Shown: piece after piece, positions 1 to 7,067 of the stretch
Layout of the letters: the number at the start of each line of letters is the position of its first letter
How positions within the stretch are numbered: the first letter of the stretch is position 1
Assembly: GCA_038405435.1 (NCBI GenBank)
Contig: JBBYHZ010000002.1
DNA from: Dryocola clanedunensis_A
Lineage (GTDB): Bacteria > Pseudomonadota > Gammaproteobacteria > Enterobacterales > Enterobacteriaceae
DNA: 64,000 nt
Direction: 5' to 3' (one strand)
Notes under the pieces: model-generated
Told to the model about the DNA's origin: nothing
The model's input: the letters and a program-made list of their open reading frames with translations, nothing else
Databases searched by the model: none
Program-made: the position numbers and the translations under genes

Positions 1-78
1 CACGCCCTGCTGCATGTAAATCGCCAGCCAGGTCGTTCCCCAAATCACCACCACCAGAATATAAAGCAGAGCGTTCAT
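1..78 (-). CDS. DMT/EamA-type permease, N-terminal fragment (cut by window edge)
   Basis: Only the first 26 codons are present; the rest lies beyond the left edge. The ATG at 78 is preceded by a GAGGG ribosome binding site. The peptide begins MNALLYILVVVIWGTTWLAI, a hydrophobic first helix with the IWGTTWLAI pattern usual at the start of EamA/drug-metabolite transporters of the inner membrane. It is divergent from the AraC-type gene at 259, an arrangement that often pairs a regulator with the exporter it controls; that link is inference. The substrate cannot be read from this fragment. Confidence 0.55.
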   Translation of the reverse strand, partial: MNALLYILVVVIWGTTWLAIYMQQGV

Positions 79-258
79 GTTGTTATTCCCTCGTCGAACA
101 GTGGCGACAGTGTGCGGATAACAGCACTCCCTGGCTTTCACGAGGTTGCCTGACTTGCATATTCTTGCGCATTTATTTCGCCAGCGGCAGGGGAATGACT
201 GGTAACGGTCGCGGTCACTTCATAAACTAACGTTTTACCCACCAGTCGACACCCGCCC

Positions 259-1131
259 ATGAACCAGCCCTACGACGCCTTTGAAAACCTGCGTAAGCAT
301 AACGCCCGTCTTGACGACAGCGTGCGGCTGGGCTCGGGCATTCAGCTGGCGGCCTGGTCAAATCATTTCGACAGGGTGACCCAGTGCAGCGATCACCATA
401 CGCTCAGCCTGTATATCAACAACGGCTACGAAACCTACCAGAAAACGACGGGCGGCTGGAAAAGCGGCGGCGGGCCGGATCGCTTTTGCCTGATGCCGGA
501 AAATGGGGAGACAACGTGGGATATCCGCAACGCGTTTTCCTTCGTGCACCTCTATTGTACCGACGCGCATCTGCGGCACATTGCGGAGCAAATCTGGGAC
601 CGCAGCCCGGCGAATTTACAGCTCGATGAAAAAACTTTTGCGGAAGATCCGCGCATCACGCAGCTCTACCGTCATTTTCTGCTGAGCAGCGACTGGCAGC
701 AGAGCGCCAACCATATGACGCTCAGCACCGCCTCAACCCTGCTGCTGACCCATCTGGTGCAGCACTACAGCAGCGTACAGTGGAAGCTGCCTGCGGTGCG
801 CGGCGGGCTGGCACCCGTGGTCCTGCGCAACATTCAGGCCTACATCGAACAGCATATCAGCGAGCCTCTGACCCTTGCCGAACTGGCGCTGGAGGCGGGG
901 CTGAGCGAGTTTCACTTCGCAAGAATGTTCAAACAGTCGACCCGGCAGGCCCCGCATCAGTACGTCATGCAGCGCCGCATGGTTCGGGCCGAAACGCTGG
1001 TGCGCCACAGCCCGCTCTCCCTGACGGAGATCGCGATGGCCTGCGGTTTCAGCTCCGCCAGCCACTTCAGCAACCGCTTTAAATCAATGCTGGGCGTCAC
1101 GCCTTCGCAGCTACGCTCTGAGGGCAAGTAG
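259..1131 (+). CDS. AraC-family transcriptional regulator
   Basis: A 290-residue cytoplasmic DNA-binding protein. The last ~100 residues form the AraC double helix-turn-helix: LTLAELALEAGLSEFHFARM (about 204-223) and LSLTEIAMACGFSSASHFSN (about 253-272), then the GVTPSQLR ending typical of the family. The N-terminal ~180 residues are the effector/dimerisation part, and the effector is not evident. The gene is divergent from the permease fragment at 1-78, which is its likeliest target (inference). No good Shine-Dalgarno lies ahead of the chosen ATG, so the start is uncertain. Its last 21 bases overlap the end of the convergent ydcO. Confidence 0.85.
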   Translation: MNQPYDAFENLRKHNARLDDSVRLGSGIQLAAWSNHFDRVTQCSDHHTLSLYINNGYETYQKTTGGWKSGGGPDRFCLMPENGETTWDIRNAFSFVHLYCTDAHLRHIAEQIWDRSPANLQLDEKTFAEDPRITQLYRHFLLSSDWQQSANHMTLSTASTLLLTHLVQHYSSVQWKLPAVRGGLAPVVLRNIQAYIEQHISEPLTLAELALEAGLSEFHFARMFKQSTRQAPHQYVMQRRMVRAETLVRHSPLSLTEIAMACGFSSASHFSNRFKSMLGVTPSQLRSEGK

Positions 1132-2274
1132 CACGCAGTAACAAATCCCACCCGCCAGCATCCCCCAGAAGGCAGAGCCTACTCCCGCCAGCGTGAGTCC
1201 GGACGCGGTCACCAGAAAAGTGACAACGGCGGCGTCGCGCTCACGCTCGTTGTTGAGCGCCTGATGCAGGCTCCCGGCAATGGTGCCCAGCAGGGCCAGC
1301 CCGGCAAGCGTATGGATCCAGGCCACAGGCAGGGCGGTCAGCAGCGACGATATCGAAGCGCCAAAAATGCCCGCCAGCACATAGAACACCCCGGCAGCGG
1401 CGGCGGCCAGCCATCTTTTATCAGGATCGGGATGCGCTTCTTTGCTCTGGCAGATTGCGGCGGTAATCGCCGCGATGCAAATCGAGAATACGCCAAACGG
1501 GGCCAGCAGCAGGGCAATCAGCGCGGTAACAACCATCAGCGGAGAGACGGGCACGTCGTAGCCCGATGCTTTTAACGTCGCCACGCCCGGTGCGTTTTGC
1601 GAAGCCATAGTGACAAGGAAAAAGGGCACGCCAATTCCCAACAGGCTGGAGAGCGAAAAGTGCGGAGCGGTAAACTCCGGCAAAACCACACCCATCGGCA
1701 CGCTGTCTGTGCTGAATTCTCCTGTGACCAGGCAAATAACTAAGCCCGCGATCATCGCAACTACCACCGCATAGCGCGGGGCGAGCAGCTTTGCTACCAG
1801 CCAGCTGAGCAGCATCGTGCCGCACAATAAAAAGTGACCCTGTAACGAAGTAAAGGTATCCAGCCCAAAGCGCAGCAGTATTCCGGCCAGCATGGCGGCG
1901 GAAAGCGTTGGGGGAATGAGGCGCATCAGACGGGCGAACAGGCCGGTGGCACCGCATATCAGGATGAGCGCGGAAGCAAATATAAAGACGCCAACGGCTT
2001 CGTTAAGGGTGCTTCCGTGCAGGCTGGTAGCCAGCAAAGCGGCGCCAGGCGTGGACCATGCGGTGAGGATCGGCGCGCGATACCACAGCGTAAGAATAAG
2101 CGTGCTTATGCCCATCCCGATGCCCAGCATGGTCAGCCAGCCGGCAATCTGCGCGCTGTTTGCCCCCGCCGCATCTGCCGCCTGCCAGATGATGGCCGCC
2201 GAGCTCGCATAGCCCACCAGCACCGCCACAAAGCCGGCAAGTAAAGCAGGAAGGGGAATAGAGGGTAACCGCAT
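1111..2274 (-). CDS. ydcO: BenE-family inner-membrane transporter YdcO
   Basis: 387 residues from the ATG at 2274, which has a GGAGAG site upstream; an in-frame ATG at 2334 would run through the operator region and lacks a site. The protein is almost wholly hydrophobic, with about a dozen predicted membrane segments, and matches the BenE benzoate:H+ symporter family and E. coli YdcO (391 aa). The true substrate is not known. It is divergent from sutR with two palindromes between, as in E. coli ydcO/ydcN, so SutR is the likely regulator (inference). Its 3' end overlaps the convergent AraC gene by 21 bases. Confidence 0.9.
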   Translation of the reverse strand: MRLPSIPLPALLAGFVAVLVGYASSAAIIWQAADAAGANSAQIAGWLTMLGIGMGISTLILTLWYRAPILTAWSTPGAALLATSLHGSTLNEAVGVFIFASALILICGATGLFARLMRLIPPTLSAAMLAGILLRFGLDTFTSLQGHFLLCGTMLLSWLVAKLLAPRYAVVVAMIAGLVICLVTGEFSTDSVPMGVVLPEFTAPHFSLSSLLGIGVPFFLVTMASQNAPGVATLKASGYDVPVSPLMVVTALIALLLAPFGVFSICIAAITAAICQSKEAHPDPDKRWLAAAAAGVFYVLAGIFGASISSLLTALPVAWIHTLAGLALLGTIAGSLHQALNNERERDAAVVTFLVTASGLTLAGVGSAFWGMLAGGICYCVLLALRA

Positions 2275-2285
2275 GATGCTCTCCC

Positions 2286-2332
2286 GTGCGTTATAACGTC
2301 CGCCGAGTATAGCGCCGTGCGTTATAGCGCAC
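2286..2332. promoter_or_regulatory. Twin palindromic operator candidates between ydcO and sutR
   Basis: GTGCGTTATAGCGCAC at 2317-2332 is a near-perfect dyad (arms GTGCG/CGCAC). A second copy of the core, GTGCGTTATAACG, starts at 2286 and contains the perfect palindrome CGTTATAACG. The copies are 31 bp apart (about three helical turns), between two divergent genes, one of which encodes an XRE-type regulator. Autoregulation plus control of ydcO by SutR is the simplest reading; it is inference. Confidence 0.5.
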
Positions 2333-2369
2333 AAGCGGCTATACTCCCGCCGTACATAAGGAGAACATA

Positions 2370-2915
2370 ATGGATATCACCGCCCATTTGAGCGCCACCC
2401 TGAAAACGCTACGCCAGACGCGGGGCTGGAGCCTGGCGCTCGCAGCGGAAAAGACGGGCGTGTCAAAAGCGATGCTCGGACAGATTGAGCGAAACGAATC
2501 CAGCCCGACGGTGGCGACGCTGTGGAAGATAGCCACCGGCTTTAACGTGCCGTTTTCGGTCTTTTTGCAGACCAGCGAGCCGCCTGAACGCCCGGTTTTC
2601 GATCCCCAGAACAGCGACATGGTGGTGGTTCCGCTGTTTCCCTACGACGAACAGCTACGCTTCGACTGGTTCGCCATCTCCCTTGCCCCCGGCGCGTTAA
2701 GCGAATCCTCCCCGCATGATGTTGGCGTGGTGGAACACGTCACGGTGATCAGCGGCGCGCTGGATATGCAGATTCAGGGGCAGTGGCGGACGCTCGCGGC
2801 CGGTGAAGGTATCCGCTTCGCCGGGGATGAGGCGCACGGTTATCGCAACAGCAGCGCCGATCGCGTGCAGTTTCATTCGTTAATTCATTACCCGGCCACG
2901 CCCTCCGCGCGATGA
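2370..2915 (+). CDS. sutR: XRE-cupin transcriptional regulator SutR (YdcN)
   Basis: 181 residues with a good AAGGAG site 6 bases before the ATG. Residues about 9-62 form a Cro/C1-type helix-turn-helix (the recognition helix region includes TGVSKAMLGQIERNESSPTV); residues about 105-170 form a small cupin barrel expected to sense a ligand. This layout and the neighbouring ydcO match E. coli SutR/YdcN (178 aa), described as a regulator of sulfur-utilisation genes. The effector is not evident. The two palindromes directly upstream suggest self-control. Confidence 0.9.
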   Translation: MDITAHLSATLKTLRQTRGWSLALAAEKTGVSKAMLGQIERNESSPTVATLWKIATGFNVPFSVFLQTSEPPERPVFDPQNSDMVVVPLFPYDEQLRFDWFAISLAPGALSESSPHDVGVVEHVTVISGALDMQIQGQWRTLAAGEGIRFAGDEAHGYRNSSADRVQFHSLIHYPATPSAR

Positions 2916-2992
2916 GGGATATCGGCTAAACATCCCCTGTTTTTAAGGCGTCTTTCTGACTACAATAGCCGCCTTTCGCCATCAGACAGAAA

Positions 2993-4966
2993 ATGAACAA
3001 TATGCGCCTGCACGCAAATCATCTTGAATTACTCAGCCCCGCCCGCGACGCCGACATTGCCCGTGAAGCTATTCTGCATGGCGCAGATGCGGTTTACATC
3101 GGCGGCCCTGGTTTTGGCGCGCGCCACAACGCGGGCAACAGCCTGCGCGACCTGGCCGAACTGGTGCCGTTTGCCCATCGCTACGGCGCGAAAATCTTTG
3201 TCACGCTGAACACCATTCTGCATGATAACGAACTGGAGCCAGCGCGCCTGATGATCCACGATCTTTATCAGGCGGGCGTCGATGCGCTAATCGTGCAGGA
3301 CATGGGCGTCATGGAAATGGACCTGCCGCCCATTGAAATTCACGCCAGCACGCAGTGCGACATCCGCAGCGTAGAAAAAGCGAAGTTTCTGTCTGACGTT
3401 GGCTTCTCGCAGATTGTCCTGGCCCGCGAGCTGAACCTGGACCAGATCCGCGCCATTCATCAGAACGTTGATGCGACCATCGAATTCTTTATTCACGGTG
3501 CGCTCTGCGTGGCCTATTCCGGGCAGTGCAATATTTCACACGCCCAGACGGGCCGCAGCGCAAACCGTGGCGACTGCTCGCAGGCCTGCCGTCTGCCGTA
3601 CACTTTGAAAGACGATCAGGGCCGCGTGGTCGCCTTTGAAAAACATCTTCTGTCGATGAAAGATAACGACCAGAGCGCAAACCTGGCGGCTCTGGTAGAG
3701 GCGGGCGTGCGCTCCTTCAAGATTGAAGGGCGCTACAAAGATATGAGCTATGTGAAAAACATTACCTCCTATTATCGTCAGCTGCTTGATGAGCTGATGG
3801 AGAGCCGTACCGACCTGGTTCGCGCCTCTTCGGGCCGCACGTCCCACTTCTTTATTCCGTCCCCGGATAAAACGTTCCACCGCGGCAGCACCGACTACTT
3901 CGTGAATGAACGTAAAATCGACATTGGCGCCTTCGACTCCCCGAAATTCATCGGCCTGCAGGTAGGTGAAGTGCTGAAGGTTGGCAAAGATCATCTGGAT
4001 GTTGCTGTCAAAGATGAGCTGACCAACGGCGATGGCCTGAACGTGCTGATCAAACGTGAAATTGTTGGCTTCCGCGCGAACACCGTCGAGAAAACGGGTA
4101 AAAACCAGTATCGCGTCTGGCCGAATGAAATGCCGGACACGCTGAAAAATCTGCGCCCGCACCATCCGCTGAACCGCAACCTCGACCATAACTGGCAACA
4201 GGCGCTGCTGAAAACCTCCAGCGAAAGGCGCGTGGCGGTGGATATGGAGCTGAGCGGCTGGCAGGAGCAGCTGGTACTGACGCTGACCAGCGAGGAGGGC
4301 GTGAGCGTAACGAAAACGCTGGAGGGGCAGTTTGAAGCCGCGAACAATCCGCAAAAAGCCTATGACAACCTGCGCGACGGCCTGACCAAGCTCGGGCAGA
4401 GCATGTACTCCTCGCGCCAGGTCAACATCAACTTACCTGAGCCGTACTTTGTCCCGAACAGCCTGCTAAACCAGCTTCGCCGTGATGCGGTCGATGCGCT
4501 CACAGAAGCGCGCTTAGCGCAGTATCAGCGCGGCTCACGGAAAGCGGTTTCGGTACCTGCGCCGGTTTATCCGGAAGAGCACCTGACGTTTCTTGCTAAC
4601 GTCTACAACCACAAAGCGCGCGAGTTCTATCAGCGCTATGGCGTGAAGCTTATTGATGCCGCCTATGAAGCCCACGAAGAGAAGGGCGAAGTACCGGTGA
4701 TGATCACCAAACACTGCCTGCGCTTTGCGTTTAACCTCTGCCCGAAGCAGGCGAAAGGCAATATCAAGAGCTGGCGCGCCACGCCAATGCAGCTGGTTCA
4801 CGGCGACGAAGTGCTGACGCTGAAGTTCGACTGCCGCCCGTGCGAGATGCACGTCATCGGCAAGATGAAAAATCATATTCTTAAGATGCCGCTCCCCGGC
4901 AGCATCGTGGCGACCATCAGCCCGGACGAACTGATGAAAACCCTGCCGGGAAAAGCCAAAGGCTGA
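2993..4966 (+). CDS. rlhA: 23S rRNA C2501 hydroxylation protein RlhA (YdcP), U32 family
   Basis: 657 residues, close to E. coli RlhA (653 aa), which is needed for 5-hydroxycytidine formation at position 2501 of 23S rRNA. The peptidase-U32 signature is seen at about 164-182, EFFIHGALCVAYSGQCNIS, with four conserved cysteines at 172, 179, 195 and 199; a further pair (NLCPK, DCRPCE) lies near the C terminus. The first 12 residues differ from E. coli, and the ATG at 3002 is an alternative start, since neither has a strong ribosome binding site. The gene is followed by a clear intrinsic terminator. Confidence 0.93.
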   Translation: MNNMRLHANHLELLSPARDADIAREAILHGADAVYIGGPGFGARHNAGNSLRDLAELVPFAHRYGAKIFVTLNTILHDNELEPARLMIHDLYQAGVDALIVQDMGVMEMDLPPIEIHASTQCDIRSVEKAKFLSDVGFSQIVLARELNLDQIRAIHQNVDATIEFFIHGALCVAYSGQCNISHAQTGRSANRGDCSQACRLPYTLKDDQGRVVAFEKHLLSMKDNDQSANLAALVEAGVRSFKIEGRYKDMSYVKNITSYYRQLLDELMESRTDLVRASSGRTSHFFIPSPDKTFHRGSTDYFVNERKIDIGAFDSPKFIGLQVGEVLKVGKDHLDVAVKDELTNGDGLNVLIKREIVGFRANTVEKTGKNQYRVWPNEMPDTLKNLRPHHPLNRNLDHNWQQALLKTSSERRVAVDMELSGWQEQLVLTLTSEEGVSVTKTLEGQFEAANNPQKAYDNLRDGLTKLGQSMYSSRQVNINLPEPYFVPNSLLNQLRRDAVDALTEARLAQYQRGSRKAVSVPAPVYPEEHLTFLANVYNHKAREFYQRYGVKLIDAAYEAHEEKGEVPVMITKHCLRFAFNLCPKQAKGNIKSWRATPMQLVHGDEVLTLKFDCRPCEMHVIGKMKNHILKMPLPGSIVATISPDELMKTLPGKAKG

Positions 4967-4994
4967 CGCATCCGTAAGCTTAAAAGTACAGAAG

Positions 4995-5022
4995 AACGCC
5001 CATTCCGATGGGCGTTTTTTTT
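4995..5022 (+). terminator. Intrinsic terminator of rlhA
   Basis: AACGCCCAT (4995-5003) pairs with ATGGGCGTT (5008-5016) across a 4-base loop, followed by a run of eight T. Confidence 0.9.
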
Positions 5023-5179
5023 GGCTTCTGTCCTGAGACATATATAAATAATCTATCGGTTTAGTCATCTGGTCCGATAAGCCGTGGGAAAGTAACGGAG
5101 GCAGAAAAATAACCGCAAGGCTGCGTAAACAGAAACTATTGTTTGCCCATGCACGGCGGTAATTGACTGCTTTGCAACG

Positions 5180-5201
5180 CGATCTAAGGCTCCTTAGATC
5201 G
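5180..5201. promoter_or_regulatory. 22-bp perfect palindrome in the rpfF leader
   Basis: CGATCTAAGG (5180-5189) and CCTTAGATCG (5192-5201) are exact inverted copies separated by CT. The dyad ends 30 bases before the rpfF ATG and is not followed by a T run, so it is not an ordinary terminator. It could be an operator or a hairpin in the rpfF mRNA leader. No known binding motif was recognised. Confidence 0.55.
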
Positions 5202-5231
5202 TTCTCCCACCCTGAAACCCAGGATTGAAAG

Positions 5232-6101
5232 ATGACAGTACTAAACCAACCAACCTGCAAATTGTTTACCGATACTGCACGTTTTACCCAGCTGTCGGGT
5301 TATTACGAAGAAGAGCGCCGCACGGTATGGATGATGCTGCGGGCGCAGCCGCGCCCGTGCTTTAACCACGTCCTGATCGAAGAGATCATGAACCTTAGCT
5401 ATCTGGTCCAGCAGTCGGGATTTGAGGTGGACTTTTGGGTCACCGGCTCGCTGGTTCAGGGAATGTACAATACCGGCGGCGACCTGGGCTTTTTCGTCGA
5501 GACCATACGGCAGGGGCGGCGTGAAGCTTTGCGGGCGTATGCTCGCGCCTGTGTCGATTGCGTTCATGCCGCCTCACGCGGTTTTGATACCGGCGCGATA
5601 AGCCTGGCGATGGTCGAAGGCAGCGCCCTGGGCGGCGGTTTTGAAGCGGCGCTTGCGCACCACTTTATCCTGGCGCAGCGCGATGCGCGGCTGGGCTTCC
5701 CGGAAATCGCCTTCAACCTTTTCCCGGGAATGGGGGGCTATTCTCTGGTGGCCAGGCGCTCCGGCATGAAGCTCGCGGAAGATCTCATCTATAAAGGAGA
5801 GTCCCATACTGCGGAATGGTACGAACAGTACGGTTTAGTCGACGTGTTGTTTGAGCCTGACCAGGGCTACGTGGCAACCCGCACCTTTATTGATACGCTG
5901 CAGCCCAAGCTGAACGGCGTGCGGGCCATGCTCCGGGCGCGTCAGCGCGTGCTGCAGCTGCCCAGGGCCGAGCTGATGGATATTACGGAAGATTGGGTCG
6001 ACGCCGCATTCTGCCTGCAGCCTAAGGATATTGCCTATATGGAAAGGCTGGTGCAGCTGCAAAATCGCCATACCTCGACGACCCTGCGTAAAGCAAGCTA
6101 G
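5232..6101 (+). CDS. rpfF: RpfF-type DSF synthase (crotonase fold)
   Basis: 289 residues of the enoyl-CoA hydratase/crotonase superfamily. RpfF makes cis-2-unsaturated fatty acid signals (diffusible signal factor) from acyl-ACP by dehydration and thioester cleavage. The segment EGSALGGGFEAALAHH has Glu138 and FPEIAFNLFPGMGGYS has Glu158; the 20-residue spacing equals that of the catalytic pair Glu141/Glu161 of Xanthomonas RpfF, which separates RpfF from ordinary hydratases. The length fits. It is convergent with the gene for its expected receptor, rpfR, with one unrelated kinase gene between. A perfect palindrome sits in its leader. The ribosome binding site (AGGATTG) is weak. Confidence 0.88.
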   Translation: MTVLNQPTCKLFTDTARFTQLSGYYEEERRTVWMMLRAQPRPCFNHVLIEEIMNLSYLVQQSGFEVDFWVTGSLVQGMYNTGGDLGFFVETIRQGRREALRAYARACVDCVHAASRGFDTGAISLAMVEGSALGGGFEAALAHHFILAQRDARLGFPEIAFNLFPGMGGYSLVARRSGMKLAEDLIYKGESHTAEWYEQYGLVDVLFEPDQGYVATRTFIDTLQPKLNGVRAMLRARQRVLQLPRAELMDITEDWVDAAFCLQPKDIAYMERLVQLQNRHTSTTLRKAS

Positions 6102-6118
6102 CAATTACAGAAGTAAGT

Positions 6119-6146
6119 AAAACGGCTGCGGACCTGCCGTTTTTTG
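6119..6146 (+). terminator. Likely intrinsic terminator of rpfF
   Basis: AACGGC (6121-6126) and GCCGTT (6136-6141) form a short stem with a 9-base loop, followed by Ts, 20 bases after the rpfF stop and before the convergent kinase gene. Confidence 0.65.
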
Positions 6147-6174
6147 ACGCCGTTTCTTACCTGCGGCGTCTTTC

Positions 6175-6897
6175 TCAGGCTACCTGATTCATTTCAGGGT
6201 TGCCTTTTCTAACTTTCAGTTTGTTATGGCGGTGCATCTTTTTTGCCACTATCGCTTTCTGCCATATTCCGCTGACTTCAAACGGGACGCCAATTCTCAG
6301 GTTCATGGTTAAATTATCTTCGACGGCGCGCTTTTTATTATACGGTTTGCCGCACAGGTCGATAATTCTAATGCCTTCGTCACTCATGATGAAATTACCC
6401 TTGTGCGCGTCGCCGGAGATTATCTCCAGCTCATGCATCTTCTGAACCGCAGTCTTCAGTTCGTTCTTCATATCAGGGGTAATAACCGGGAGTTCCGACA
6501 ATTCTTTGCCCGGAATATACTCAAACAGCATTATAGAAACTTTGGCAAAGTTCAGAAAGCGTCGCTCTGCCAGCAAAAAGAAATCGTTAGGAAACTGAAA
6601 GCCACAGTTTCGTGCGTAGTCGATCTTTTTGATCAGATTGACGTTATAACTTGCTGAAAACAGAGATTTAATGAAGCGTTCTATCAGTTTATTTCCCGGC
6701 GCGTAAATTTTCATGACGTACGGGCCGTGCTGAGTATTCAAAAGTGAAACGTGGGTATGCGGTTCACTTTTGAATACTTTATCAACACCGATGGTTTTTA
6801 CATTGCATGACAATATGTCATCAAATATTTCAATGAGCTTGCGATCGCCATCTTTTACGTAGGTATGAAAGCCTTTATGCCTGAGCTTCTTTATCAT
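6175..6897 (-). CDS. Orphan WaaY/RfaY-type lipopolysaccharide core heptose kinase
   Basis: 240 residues from the ATG at 6897; an in-frame GTG at 6909 is possible but has no better site. It is similar along most of its length to WaaY, which phosphorylates heptose II of the LPS inner core on the cytoplasmic face. Kinase marks: Lys63 in YVMKIYA, SGDAHKGNFI with Asp163 and Asn168, and IRIIDLCGK with Asp180. The last ~55 residues diverge from E. coli WaaY. It lies far from any waa genes, between rpfF and rpfR, and is clearly more AT-rich than both, which suggests separate acquisition. It may act on LPS core or on another sugar or lipid; which one cannot be told. Confidence 0.82.
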   Translation of the reverse strand: MIKKLRHKGFHTYVKDGDRKLIEIFDDILSCNVKTIGVDKVFKSEPHTHVSLLNTQHGPYVMKIYAPGNKLIERFIKSLFSASYNVNLIKKIDYARNCGFQFPNDFFLLAERRFLNFAKVSIMLFEYIPGKELSELPVITPDMKNELKTAVQKMHELEIISGDAHKGNFIMSDEGIRIIDLCGKPYNKKRAVEDNLTMNLRIGVPFEVSGIWQKAIVAKKMHRHNKLKVRKGNPEMNQVA

Positions 6898-7002
6898 CGT
6901 TGCGCCCACTCTGAAGGTAAAATACAGGGGAACGCCAGCATCGCTGGCGAAAGAGAAATAACACTTTCTCCTGATATTTTGACCTGTAGGCTAAGTATGA
7001 CA

Positions 7003-7036
7003 AGCCCAGGGTTGTTTAATAATAAACCGCCGGGCT
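7003..7036 (-). terminator. Weak terminator-like hairpin after rpfR
   Basis: AGCCC (7003-7007) and GGGCT (7032-7036), with inner GGGTT/AACC pairing, form an imperfect stem just past the rpfR stop. On the minus strand it is followed only by TTGTC, so termination would be weak. Confidence 0.35.
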
Positions 7037-7067
7037 AAGCAGCAGGGATCCTCTGCCGGTTAAAGAG

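Noticed and set aside
2274..2334. Longer N terminus for YdcO starting at 2334
   Set aside because: The extra 20 residues are not hydrophobic, cover the operator palindromes and lack a ribosome binding site; the ATG at 2274 has GGAGAG and matches the E. coli start.
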